Source: JAKZRT01 sp047518005
Lineage (GTDB): Bacteria > Pseudomonadota > Alphaproteobacteria > Rhodobacterales > Rhodobacteraceae
Reading direction: 5' to 3'
DNA: 24,417 bases
NCBI GenBank assembly: GCA_047518005.1
Contig: JAKZRT010000001.1
Location: 1-24,417 of the forward strand
Shown: positions 7,767 to 15,925 of the stretch, in pieces
Numbering within the stretch: position 1 is the first letter of the stretch
How the letters are laid out: each line of letters begins with the position of its first letter
Translations under genes and position numbers: made by a program
The notes under the pieces: generated by a model
Seen by the model: the letters and a program-made list of their open reading frames with translations, nothing else
Told to the model about the DNA's origin: nothing
Databases searched by the model: none

Positions 7767-8852
7767 ATGAGCGGCCCGCAACCACAACCCGGGATCATGG
7801 AGATCGCGCCCTATCAGGGCGGCGCATCGCGTCTGGAGGGTGCGCGGCGGGTGATCAAGCTCGGCTCGAATGAAAACCCGAACGGCCCGTGTCCGGCGGC
7901 TGTGGCCGCCTACCGCGAAACCGCCGGGGCGCTGCACCGCTATCCCGGCACTGATCATGGGCCGCTCAGGCGGGCGATTGCCGAGGTTCGGGGGCTGGAT
8001 GCGGATCGCATCATCTGCGGGGTCGGGTCGGACGAGATACTGGCGCTGTTGTGCTTTGCCTACGCGGGCGTGGGCTGCGAAGTGATCCATACCGAACACG
8101 GGTTTTCGATGTACCGCATCTCGGCCCTGGCGGCGGGGGCGACACCGGTCGAGGTCGGCGAGACCGACCGGCGGGTGGATGTCGAAAGCATCCTGGCGGG
8201 GGTGACCGATGCGACGCGGCTGGTCTTTGTCGCCAACCCCGCAAACCCGACCGGGACCATGGTCGCATCCGGCGACCTGAACCGTTTGGTGCGCGGCCTG
8301 CCCGGTCACGTCATGCTGGTGCTTGACGGTGCCTACGCCGAATTTGCGCCGGGTTTCGATGGCGGGACATCGCTGGTCGAGGCCCATGACAACGTCGTCA
8401 TGACCCGCACATTTTCCAAGCTTTACGGGCTGGGCGGCCTGCGGGTCGGCTGGGGTTATGGCGCGCCGGCGGTCATCGATGTGCTGAACCGGGTGCGCGG
8501 TCCATTCAATCTGGGCGCGGGTCAGCTGGCCGCGGCCGAGGCGGCGGTTCGCGATCGGGACTTTGCCGAAGGCTATGTGGCCGAGAATGCACGCCTGCGG
8601 GCCTGGCTGGCCGAGGCTCTGGCGCGCGTCGGCGTGCCCTCGGACACCTCGTTCGCCAATTTCATTCTGGCCCGCTTTGCCGACCAGCGCGAGGCCGAAG
8701 CCTGCGACGCGCATTTGCGAGGGCAAGGCATTATCGTACGCCAAGTCGCGGGTTACGGCCTGCCGGATTGCCTGCGTATCACCGTCGGCACCGGGTCCGA
8801 TTGCGAGGCCGTCGCGCGCGCCGTCGCCGAGTTCAAGGACACCAGACCATGA
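7767..8852 (+). CDS. hisC: Histidinol-phosphate aminotransferase
   Basis: A PLP-dependent fold-type I aminotransferase converting imidazole-acetol phosphate to histidinol phosphate, and in many bacteria also transaminating aromatic keto acids. Visible in its 361 residues: LGSNENPNGP (32-41), the cofactor loop GVGSDE (85-90), ANPANPTGT (156-164, Asn160), the PLP-contacting VLDGAYAEF (185-193, Asp187 and Tyr190), the Schiff-base lysine Lys218 in TFSKLYGLGGLRVGWG (215-230), and LRITVG near the C terminus. Its stop overlaps the tyrC start by 4 bases (ATGA). Coupling to prephenate/arogenate dehydrogenase suggests that it also serves tyrosine/phenylalanine synthesis. The start at 7767 gives a normal family N terminus. 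Confidence 0.94.
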   Translation: MSGPQPQPGIMEIAPYQGGASRLEGARRVIKLGSNENPNGPCPAAVAAYRETAGALHRYPGTDHGPLRRAIAEVRGLDADRIICGVGSDEILALLCFAYAGVGCEVIHTEHGFSMYRISALAAGATPVEVGETDRRVDVESILAGVTDATRLVFVANPANPTGTMVASGDLNRLVRGLPGHVMLVLDGAYAEFAPGFDGGTSLVEAHDNVVMTRTFSKLYGLGGLRVGWGYGAPAVIDVLNRVRGPFNLGAGQLAAAEAAVRDRDFAEGYVAENARLRAWLAEALARVGVPSDTSFANFILARFADQREAEACDAHLRGQGIIVRQVAGYGLPDCLRITVGTGSDCEAVARAVAEFKDTRP

Positions 8853-9766
8853 GCCAGATTTACAACCGCGTGGCCCTGATCGGGCTTGGACTGGTCGCGT
8901 CGTCCATGGCGCACGCCATGCGCGCGCGCGGGCTTGCCGGCGAGATCACCGGTACGGCAAAGACGCCCGAGACCCGCGACGTGGTGCGCGAAATGGGGTT
9001 TTGCGACCGCGTTGTCGACAGCGCTGCCGAGGCGGTCGAGGCGGCCGATCTGGTGGTTCTGGCGGTGCCCGTCGGCGTTATGGGCGAGGTGGCCGCCGAG
9101 ATCGGTCCGCATCTGGGCGACGGTGCCACGGTGACCGACGTGGGCTCGGTCAAAGCTGCGGTGATCGAGGCGGTGGCCCCGCATCTGCCTGCCCAGGTTC
9201 ACTTCATCCCCGCGCACCCGCTGGCGGGCACCGAGCATTCCGGGCCGCGCGCCGGGTTCGCCGGGCTTTTCGAGAACCGGTTTTGCCTGATTACGCCGGA
9301 GGCTAAGGTGCCGCGCGCCGCGGTCGAGCGTCTGGCTGCGTTGTGGCAGGCCATGGGCGCGACCGTCGAAGAGATGGACGCCGACCATCACGATCTGGTG
9401 CTGGGGGTGACAAGTCACGCGCCGCATCTGATCGCCTACACCATGGTCGGCGTGGCCGACGATCTGCGCCGGGTAACCGACCGCGAAGTGATTAAATATT
9501 CCGCCGCAGGGTTTCGCGATTTCACCCGGATCGCGGCCTCGGACCCAACGATGTGGCGCGATGTTTTCCTGAACAACAGGCAGGCGACCCTGGAGATTCT
9601 GGGCCGCTTCACCGAAGAGCTGTTTTCGCTGCAACGCGCGATCCGCACTGGGGACGGTGAATTCCTACACGATTATTTTACCCGGACCCGCGAAATTCGG
9701 CGGGGCATCATCGAGGCCGGTCAAGACACCGACGCGCCGGATTTCGGAAGAGGGAAAAATATATGA
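8849..9766 (+). CDS. tyrC: Prephenate/arogenate dehydrogenase family protein
   Basis: It oxidatively decarboxylates prephenate and/or arogenate in tyrosine synthesis. The 305-residue product has an N-terminal NAD(P)-binding fold (VALIGLGLVASSM, 8-20; the third glycine of the usual GxGxxG is Ala17), the substrate-binding HPLAGTEHSGP (123-133, His123 and His130), TSHAPHLIAY (188-197) and FRDFTRIAASDPTMWRD (222-238). The ATG overlaps the hisC stop and is preceded by AAGGACACC-like sequence. Its own stop overlaps the next ATG by 4 bases. Preference between prephenate and arogenate cannot be read from the sequence. Confidence 0.92.
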   Translation: MSQIYNRVALIGLGLVASSMAHAMRARGLAGEITGTAKTPETRDVVREMGFCDRVVDSAAEAVEAADLVVLAVPVGVMGEVAAEIGPHLGDGATVTDVGSVKAAVIEAVAPHLPAQVHFIPAHPLAGTEHSGPRAGFAGLFENRFCLITPEAKVPRAAVERLAALWQAMGATVEEMDADHHDLVLGVTSHAPHLIAYTMVGVADDLRRVTDREVIKYSAAGFRDFTRIAASDPTMWRDVFLNNRQATLEILGRFTEELFSLQRAIRTGDGEFLHDYFTRTREIRRGIIEAGQDTDAPDFGRGKNI

Positions 9767-10413
9767 TTGTTAGGGGGTTGCTTGCAATCGCACTGGTTTT
9801 CACGGGGCAGGCCGCCTTGGCCGATCAGGCTGGCAGCGGCGACGACCCGGTGACCGGTTACACAGTTTGGCAGGCCTCAAAGAGCCCACCGCAAAGGATC
9901 TGCAATTCCAGCGCGATCCGGGGCGAGCGGCTGGCCCGTATCCGCAGCAACACGCGCGGCTGCGGCGTGACCAGCCCGGTGCGGGTGCACCAAGTGTCGG
10001 GCGTCGCCTTGTCGCCGCCGGCGATCATGGACTGCCGGACCGCCAGGTCGCTGCGCAAATGGGTCAGGCGCGGCCCAAAGCGCACGCTTGGTAATCTGGG
10101 CGGTGGCCTGGTCTAAATGCGGGTCTATGACCATTACAACTGCCGCACCCGAAACAACGTCAAAGGCGCGAGACTGTCGGTACACAGCAAGGGCCGGGCG
10201 ATTGATATTGGGTCGTTCCACCTCGCCGATGGCGGTTCGATCAGCGTGCTCGAGCACTGGACCGATCCCAGATACGGCAAACATCTGCGCAAAATGCTGC
10301 GCCGGGCGTGCGGGACGTTCACCACCGTGCTGGGTCCGAACTATAATGCCGCGCATCGAAATCACTTTCACCTCGACAAGGAGTCACGCCGGTACGGTGC
10401 CTTTTGCCACTGA
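9763..10413 (+). pseudogene. Extensin-like secreted protein, interrupted by in-frame TAA
   Basis: A signal peptide (IVRGLLAIALVFTGQAALA) is followed by an extensin-like C-terminal domain related to the downstream gene: ICNSSAIRGERLARI, RVHQVSGVALSPPAIMDC, then after the stop DHYNCRTRN, HSKGRAIDIG and HRNHFHLD. The TAA at 10114-10116 falls between GGGLV and MRVYDHYNC with no change of frame, where homologues carry a sense codon. The residues expected to bind metal in this LAS/M15-like fold (HSKGRAID and HFHLD) all lie after the stop. The next codon is ATG (TAAATG), so reinitiation could yield a separate 98-residue C-terminal half, but without a signal peptide. It starts by a 4-base overlap with tyrC, with AGAGGGA upstream. 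Probably a young pseudogene. Confidence 0.82.
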
Positions 10414-10449
10414 TCCCTCCGCGCTGACATCGACCGCCCGAGGCAGGCC

Positions 10450-11211
10450 ATGAACTGGCCGTGTCTTGGTGTTGCAGCGCTTGCCCTTGTGCTGGCGGGC
10501 GGCGCGCAAGCCAATACACCGCAAAGCTCGCCCCGGCCGGTGCTGCGACCGGGACCGGCGGTTGCGGTGCCGCAAGCCCTGATGCGCAGCGGCGCGCTGG
10601 CCGCGCGGGTGGCGCTGCGCCCGCGCCTGCGCCCCGGCGCGGGTTTTGCGTCGGCTGCGTCGTCGGTCGCGATCATACCGATTTCGAAGGTTGGGCGGCT
10701 TTGTCGGGACAGGGCCATACGCGGCGAGGTCTTGCGGCCCATTCAGAACGGTCCGACATGTGCCATCGCTGCCCCGATCCGGGTGCACCGGGTTGCTGGC
10801 GTCGCCCTGTCGCCGCCCGCGATCATGACGTGCGAAACCGCCGCGGCGCTGAAGGGCTGGTTAGAGGACGGCGTGACGCCAGCGGTTGGCCGCCTGGGTC
10901 GCGGGCTGGCGCGGTTGGATATTTCGGCCTCGTTTTCCTGCGCTGCCGCGCCCGAGCTCAGCGACCGGGTGGCCGAAACTCACCGGGTCGGCACGGCGCT
11001 GGACGTGCGGGCGCTGACCCTGAAAAACGGTGTTTCCATAGACGTCGCGGCGGGATGGGGCGACCCGGTGGCCGGGCAGGTGTTGCGCAGGGCCCATGCG
11101 GCAGCCTGCGACCGGTTTCACACGGTCCTTGGCCCCGATGCCGGCACCGCCTATCGCGACCGCTTTCATCTGGACACCGGCCCGCGCCGCGGCCGAAAAT
11201 TGTGCCGCTAG
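10450..11211 (+). CDS. Extensin-like C-terminal domain protein, secreted
   Basis: A 253-residue protein with a signal peptide at 1-21 (cut near AQA-N), a proline/arginine-rich linker to about 75, and an extensin-like domain from Cys85. It is a tandem paralogue of the broken gene 36 bases upstream, with the same RVHRVAGVALSPPAIMTC core (111-128). The fold is related to D,D-peptidases of the VanY/M15 type, so cell-wall remodelling in the periplasm is plausible. Putative ligands are His178 and Asp185 (THRVGTALD) and His240 (RFHLD); the paired histidine of the upstream copy (HFHLD) is Arg238 here. Six cysteines (85, 104, 128, 164, 220, 252) suggest disulfides. GAGGCAGG precedes the ATG. Confidence 0.8.
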   Translation: MNWPCLGVAALALVLAGGAQANTPQSSPRPVLRPGPAVAVPQALMRSGALAARVALRPRLRPGAGFASAASSVAIIPISKVGRLCRDRAIRGEVLRPIQNGPTCAIAAPIRVHRVAGVALSPPAIMTCETAAALKGWLEDGVTPAVGRLGRGLARLDISASFSCAAAPELSDRVAETHRVGTALDVRALTLKNGVSIDVAAGWGDPVAGQVLRRAHAAACDRFHTVLGPDAGTAYRDRFHLDTGPRRGRKLCR

Positions 11212-11261
11212 GTCCGGCACCCTTTTTCATTTCATCGTTTTTCAAATACTTTCGGGGGAGC

Positions 11262-11286
11262 GCGAGGGGGCAGACAGCCCCCTCGC
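11262..11286. terminator. Strong hairpin between convergent genes
   Basis: A perfect 10-base stem (GCGAGGGGGC / GCCCCCTCGC) with a 5-base AGACA loop, followed by TTT on the plus strand. It lies 50 bases behind the extensin-like gene and 40 bases behind the end of the opposing coiled-coil gene, so it could end transcription from both sides. The T-tract is short. Confidence 0.6.
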
Positions 11287-11325
11287 TTTGGGCGACGCGC
11301 TTTGCGCGGCGCAAACCGGCGGTGC

Positions 11326-14037
11326 CTATCGCTCGGTGAGTTTCAGCTCGATCCGCCGGTTTTGAGCGCGGGCCTCGTCGGTGTCGGCAGGGTCAACCGG
11401 CCGGAACTCGCCGAACCCGGCTGCCGCCAGACGTGAGGGCGGGAAGGCCAGGTTATCGATCATGTAAGTCACCACCGACAGGGCGCGTCCCTGGCTGAGC
11501 TCCCAGTTGTTGGTGAATTGCCCCGATCCGGACAGCGGCCGGTCATCGGTATGGCCGTCAACGCGCAGGATCCAGTCGATCTCGGGCGGTATCTGGCTGG
11601 CAACATCGGCCAGAAGCGCCACAACTTCAGTTATCTGCACCCGACCCCCGGGGGCCAGCGTGGCCGAGCCGCTCTCAAAAAGCACTTCCGAGGAAAACAC
11701 AAAGCGGTCGCCGACAATCTGAACGCCCTCGCGGTTGCCCAAGAGTTCGCGCAACTGGCCAAAAAACTCGGACCGATAGCGCTCCAGCTTTTTGGCTTCG
11801 GCCTCGAGTTCCCTGGCTTCGGCGGCAAGGCGGATGGTTTCCTCTTCAAGCCGAATGCGTTCGGCCTCTTCCAGCTCGGCCCGGCGCCTTTCTTTGGCGG
11901 CGACCTGAGCAAGAGCAACATTCAGCTTCGATCCGAGCGACGTAAGTTCAACTTTCTGGGCTGCATCGCGATCGCGCGAATCGTCCAGAAGCGCCTGCAG
12001 CGACCCCAGTTGCTGGCGCAATACACGCACCTGTTCGTTCAGCAGCGCCACCTGACGCGCCGCACCGGCGTTTGCCGCCTTCTGGTCGGCCAGCGCTTTG
12101 TTGGCGGCGCGCAGGAGCACATCGCGTTCTTCGGCCAGCGTCAGCGTCGAGGCGGCAGTATTTTCGGCGGCCAGACGCGCGGCGATGGCGCTGGCCAGCT
12201 GTTGCGCGATGTTTTCCGAGATGCCCGAGGTCTCGCGCAGCGTATCGACCTCGGCCTCGCGCGCCGCGAGCGACAGCAGGGCGTCCCGCAGCTGTTTGTC
12301 AAGATCGTCACGCGCGGCTTGAGCGGCGGCCAGCAACGTCAGCGTATCTTCGGCGCGCTTGCGTTGTTCTTCCAGCGCCAGGGTCATCGCGGTGAGCTCG
12401 GTATCGGCCTCGGCCAGTTTCCGGCGCAGCGCCTCGGCGGCAGCGGCCTCGGTCAAGCGCCGTGCTTCTTCTTCGCTCAGCTCCGTTTCGACCCCGGCCA
12501 GTCGTTCGCGCAGGCGTTCCGCGGCGGCGGCCTCGGTCAGGCGGGCGGCTTCCTCTTCGCTCAGCTGGTCGGCGACGTCGGCAAAATCAGCGCGCAGTCT
12601 TTCCAACGCCGCCGCCTCGGCTAGACGCGCGGCTTCTTCCTCGGAAAGCGAGGTCTCGGCATCGGCGAGTTCCGCCCGCAGTTTTACGACCGCCGCAGCC
12701 TGGGCAAGGCGCTCGGCCTCTTCGTCGGTCAGGCGGGTTTCCAGGGTCTCAAGTTGGGCGCGCAACTGGGCGACCAATGCCGCCTCGGCCAGCCGCGCCT
12801 TTTCTTCATCGGTGAAGGCCGCGCGCGCCTCGGCCAGTTCGGCCTCGAGCGCCTGTGCGGCCTGGCGCAGCGCCGAAAGTTCACCAAAGGCATCCACCAG
12901 GCGGTCGACCTCGGCCTGAAGCTCGGCGTTGAGCGTGGTTTTTGTCTGTCCTGACTGCTCTTCGGTGGCCAGCGCGACCTCTGCAGCAAGAACCTCGGCG
13001 GCAAGGCGCAGCGCCTCGTCCGAGGATATTTCCAGCCGATCAGCCAAATCGCCCTGAGCCGCCAACGCGCTGGCCAGTTGCACCTCGAGCGATTGCCCGC
13101 TTTCGTCAGCGGCGGCAAGCTGAGCGGCCAAGGCGTCGCGATCGGCCAAAAGTGCAGTGAGTTGCTCGGTCAGTGTCACAGCGTCGCCCTGGGCTTCGGC
13201 CAGCGCCGCAGCGGTCAGGGCTTGGTCGGCCTCGGCCAATGCCAGCGCTTCGGCCAGTGACAGGCGGTTGGCCCTGGAGGCGTCCAATTCGCCGGCCAAC
13301 GCGTCGCGGTCTGCCACCAGCAGGGTCAGCCGCTCGGTCAGGCTGGCGCGGTCATCGGCGGCACCTTCCAGTTGCGCCAGCGCGTCGGCCAGCGAAGTTT
13401 CGCGCGTTTCGGCCTGAGCCTGCAGATCGGCGATCAGGGCTTGCAGGGCATCGGCCTGCGCGGCGGCCAGACGCGCCGTTTCGGCCTCGGCGTCGATTTC
13501 GTCGCGGGCCCGGGCCAGCGCCAGTCGCATGGCCTCTTGCTCGGTGATCAGGCGCGCCTGCGCCGATTCCAGCTCTTCAACGCTGGCGCTGAGTTCCTGG
13601 TTTTGTCCAAGCGCTGTGTTGCGTTCGGCCAGTAGGCTTGCGACCTGCGCCTCGAAACTTGCAATCCGCGCTTCGTGCGCGGTCAGCGCGTCGGCCTGCG
13701 CGGCAGTCTGAGTGCGCAATGACGCGATCAGAGCGCTTTGCTGGGCGGCCTGGTCTTCGGCATCGTCAATCGTCGAATTCAACTGGCCAACTTCGGTTTC
13801 CAGTTGAAAATTTTGTTGTTGTTCAAGCCCCAATGCCTCGGCCAGTCCCGAGATCTGTGCGGCCAGATCGTCAAGTTCGCTCTCTTGGCCAAAGATGGTT
13901 TCCTGAAGCACGAACATAACGATCATGAAGATCGTCAGCACAAACATGAGCACCAGCAAAAGCGCGGTCATGGCGTCAACGAAGCCCGGCCAGATGTTGG
14001 TCTGGAACCGTTGCCCGCTGCGCCTGCTCAGCGCCAT
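11326..14037 (-). CDS. MotB/OmpA-like protein with very long coiled coil
   Basis: The 903-residue protein has one transmembrane helix near the N terminus (about 22-45) preceded by NIWPGFVDAM, where Asp21 corresponds to the proton-binding Asp of MotB-type stators. About 700 residues of Ala/Glu/Leu/Arg-rich coiled coil follow (50-755), including five tandem 28-residue repeats at 409-548. The C terminus (757-903) is an OmpA-like peptidoglycan-binding domain: VLFESGSATL, VDGHTDD (826-832), NNWELSQGRA (843-852) and QNRRIELKL. The periplasmic part should therefore reach from the inner membrane to the wall. It follows the MotA/ExbB-like gene by 3 bases with AAGGG as RBS, so they form a pair. Annotated elsewhere simply as peptidoglycan-binding protein; the role is unknown. 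Flagellar MotB is unlikely because of length and the absence of flagellar genes. Confidence 0.85.
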   Translation of the reverse strand: MALSRRSGQRFQTNIWPGFVDAMTALLLVLMFVLTIFMIVMFVLQETIFGQESELDDLAAQISGLAEALGLEQQQNFQLETEVGQLNSTIDDAEDQAAQQSALIASLRTQTAAQADALTAHEARIASFEAQVASLLAERNTALGQNQELSASVEELESAQARLITEQEAMRLALARARDEIDAEAETARLAAAQADALQALIADLQAQAETRETSLADALAQLEGAADDRASLTERLTLLVADRDALAGELDASRANRLSLAEALALAEADQALTAAALAEAQGDAVTLTEQLTALLADRDALAAQLAAADESGQSLEVQLASALAAQGDLADRLEISSDEALRLAAEVLAAEVALATEEQSGQTKTTLNAELQAEVDRLVDAFGELSALRQAAQALEAELAEARAAFTDEEKARLAEAALVAQLRAQLETLETRLTDEEAERLAQAAAVVKLRAELADAETSLSEEEAARLAEAAALERLRADFADVADQLSEEEAARLTEAAAAERLRERLAGVETELSEEEARRLTEAAAAEALRRKLAEADTELTAMTLALEEQRKRAEDTLTLLAAAQAARDDLDKQLRDALLSLAAREAEVDTLRETSGISENIAQQLASAIAARLAAENTAASTLTLAEERDVLLRAANKALADQKAANAGAARQVALLNEQVRVLRQQLGSLQALLDDSRDRDAAQKVELTSLGSKLNVALAQVAAKERRRAELEEAERIRLEEETIRLAAEARELEAEAKKLERYRSEFFGQLRELLGNREGVQIVGDRFVFSSEVLFESGSATLAPGGRVQITEVVALLADVASQIPPEIDWILRVDGHTDDRPLSGSGQFTNNWELSQGRALSVVTYMIDNLAFPPSRLAAAGFGEFRPVDPADTDEARAQNRRIELKLTER
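12394..12813 (-). repeat. Five tandem 84-bp (28-residue) repeats inside the coiled-coil gene
   Basis: Units begin at residues 409, 437, 465, 493 and 521 and follow the pattern (S/T)(D/E)EEAxRLxEAAAxxxLRxxLAxxExxL. Every unit is exactly 28 residues, four heptads, so the coiled-coil register is kept. Similarity is high at protein level and looks like internal duplication. Confidence 0.85.
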
Positions 14038-14040
14038 GGC

Positions 14041-15249
14041 CTAGCCCTTCTCGCTGGGCGCGGGCGTTCGCGCAGCCTGGCGGATGGCCTTGGTCAGCGC
14101 GTTCAGATCGGCGCGCAGATCCGACATGCTTTCCTGACGGCCGGCGGACATTTCTTCCAGGATGCGCAGCAGTTGGACGTCGATCGATCTGAGACGCATA
14201 CGGCTTTCGACATCGACCTGACCGCCGCCGCCCTCTGCAAAATGGTTCTCCAGCGCGTTCATCAGCCGTTCGTTTCCGGCTGAAATGCGTTCGAGGGCAT
14301 CAAACGGGTCGATATCGCTTTTGCTGCCTTCGGCGCTGCCGGCAAGACCCTCGATGGCTTCGGACAGTCGGCCAAGCTGTGCCTCGGCCTCGTCACGCTC
14401 GCCGGCGGTCTGGGCCACCGTATCTTGGAGCCCGTCGAGTTGCTGAACCATCTGCGCCATTACCGAGGCCAGTGCGCCGGTGTCGCCGCCGCTGCCGGCG
14501 GCTTCGATATCGCCGCTGGAAAAGCCCAAACGCGTGATCGTCGATAGCCATTCTTCCAATTCGCGATAGAACCGGTTCTGGCCATGGCCCGCGAACAGTT
14601 CCAACAGACCGACGACCAACGAACCGGCGAGGCCCAAAAGCGATGACCCGAAAGCGGTGCCCATACCGCCCAGCTGCGCCTCGAGCCCGGTCATCAGCCG
14701 CTTAAGGACTGCGGTGCCGCTGTCGCCTTCCTGGACATTCAGCGACCGGATGGTGTCGACAACTGCTGGGACCGTCGTCGCCAGCCCGTAAAACGTGCCC
14801 AAAAGACCAAGAAAAATCAACAGGTTGACGACATAGCGCGTGATGTCGCGCGCCTCGTCCATCCGCGTCGCCACTGAATCGAGGATCGACCGCGACGACG
14901 TGGTGCTAATCTGCATGTTGACCCCGCGCGACCGGAGAAGTGCGGCCAGCGGTGCGAGCAGACGCGGCGGTTTGGTCAAGTTATGGCCCGGATGCTGGGC
15001 TGCAAATCCCTCGATCCAGCTAACCGAAGTGACCAGTTCGAGAACCTGCCAGAAACAGGCGAATATCCCGGCGATGAAAACGACGAAAATGAATCCATTC
15101 AGCCAGACGTTGGCGATAACAACCGGCGCGACCGCGGGATAGAGGATGTAGCTGCCAAAGCCCACCAGCGCGCTGATTATGACCATCAGTGCTGCTTGCC
15201 GGACCGGCTGTGCAAATTGCGGGTGTGCCTGCTTGGCGGACTGCTCCAT
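14041..15249 (-). CDS. MotA/TolQ/ExbB-family proton channel protein
   Basis: A 402-residue inner-membrane protein with four predicted transmembrane helices (about 19-37, 48-72, 139-160, 198-220). The MotA/ExbB core is visible as LLIFLGLLGTFYGLATTV (143-160) and MGTAFGSSLLGLAGSLVVG (196-214). A cytoplasmic tail of about 180 residues follows, with coiled-coil tendency (LDGLQDTVAQTAGERDEAEAQ; RSIDVQLLRILEEM). It is directly upstream of, and 3 bases from, the MotB/OmpA-like gene, so the two likely form a 5:2-type stator complex using ion flow to move or strain the periplasmic coiled coil. It lies 69 bases downstream of the ChaC-like gene, probably one transcript. Start ATG at 15249 has AGGGTAGG upstream. 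Confidence 0.86.
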   Translation of the reverse strand: MEQSAKQAHPQFAQPVRQAALMVIISALVGFGSYILYPAVAPVVIANVWLNGFIFVVFIAGIFACFWQVLELVTSVSWIEGFAAQHPGHNLTKPPRLLAPLAALLRSRGVNMQISTTSSRSILDSVATRMDEARDITRYVVNLLIFLGLLGTFYGLATTVPAVVDTIRSLNVQEGDSGTAVLKRLMTGLEAQLGGMGTAFGSSLLGLAGSLVVGLLELFAGHGQNRFYRELEEWLSTITRLGFSSGDIEAAGSGGDTGALASVMAQMVQQLDGLQDTVAQTAGERDEAEAQLGRLSEAIEGLAGSAEGSKSDIDPFDALERISAGNERLMNALENHFAEGGGGQVDVESRMRLRSIDVQLLRILEEMSAGRQESMSDLRADLNALTKAIRQAARTPAPSEKG

Positions 15250-15318
15250 CCGGGGTCGCCTACCCTTTATTTCTTTGCGGCATCATAGGGTTCCCGGGGG
15301 GCATTGCCAACCGCAAAC

Positions 15319-15861
15319 TCAAGGGTGCAAAAGTTGCCGCACGCGGTCGTTCAGCCAGTCGAGGTCAGAATCGTGCAGGCCCAGATCGGCCAGGTGACCG
15401 GCTGTATTTGCCAGATACTCGCAATTAGAGCCACGCCCGCCATGGGCGCCCGAAATAATCCGGGCCTGCTCTTCCCGTTCCAGCCCGCCGCAGTATTGGA
15501 CGTGATTGCGGTCGATCACAAAACAAACCGCGTCAACGCTGCGGCCATCAGCCAGCGTCAGCGGATGGATTTCCTCCAGATAGGCGGCCGAGATCAGCTC
15601 GCGCTCGCGCAGATAGTCCATTGTCGCCGCTTCGGTTCCAGGTGCGGCGCGGAACGCCAGGCCGTGACAGGCCGCGCCCTCGGCGGCATCCAGCGCCAGA
15701 ACCAGCCCCGGATCGGCTTCGGTCCCCCGGTGGTGGATCGAGCGCATACAAAACGACCGGTGATATCCGTCGAGCCTTGCGATCAGCGTTTCCGACACTT
15801 CAAAGCCAGGATCCCAGATCAAAGAGCCGTATCCGTATACCCAAAGCGGGGCCTGCGTCAT
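15319..15861 (-). CDS. ChaC-type gamma-glutamylcyclotransferase
   Basis: This cytosolic enzyme cleaves glutathione (or gamma-glutamyl amino acids) to 5-oxoproline and the remaining peptide or amino acid. The 180-residue protein carries the signature WVYGYGSLIWDPGF (7-20) that binds the gamma-glutamyl group, and RELISAAYLE (87-96), in which Glu88 matches the catalytic glutamate of ChaC proteins. Size fits the short ChaC class. The RBS GGAG stands about 10 bases before the ATG. The gene is divergent from the DUF2125 gene across 64 bases and is the first gene of a probable transcript with the MotA/MotB-like pair; I see no functional reason for that link. Confidence 0.85.
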   Translation of the reverse strand: MTQAPLWVYGYGSLIWDPGFEVSETLIARLDGYHRSFCMRSIHHRGTEADPGLVLALDAAEGAACHGLAFRAAPGTEAATMDYLRERELISAAYLEEIHPLTLADGRSVDAVCFVIDRNHVQYCGGLEREEQARIISGAHGGRGSNCEYLANTAGHLADLGLHDSDLDWLNDRVRQLLHP

Positions 15862-15925
15862 TTCACTGGTTCTCCGATAGTGCCGCCTATAGACACCGCA
15901 TAAAGCGCGAATGGAAAGAGGCTAA

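Noticed and set aside
11518..12624. Long plus-strand open frame opposite the coiled-coil gene
   Set aside because: It is the antisense shadow of a repetitive, alanine-rich GC-rich gene; the translation is low in complexity and has no RBS or family similarity.
11326..15249. ZorA/ZorB of a Zorya phage-defence system
   Set aside because: The channel plus OmpA-like pair resembles ZorAB, but there is no ZorC/D/E-type gene (helicase or nuclease) nearby, the long rod lies in the MotB-like partner rather than in a ZorA-type tail, and the neighbours are ordinary metabolic genes.
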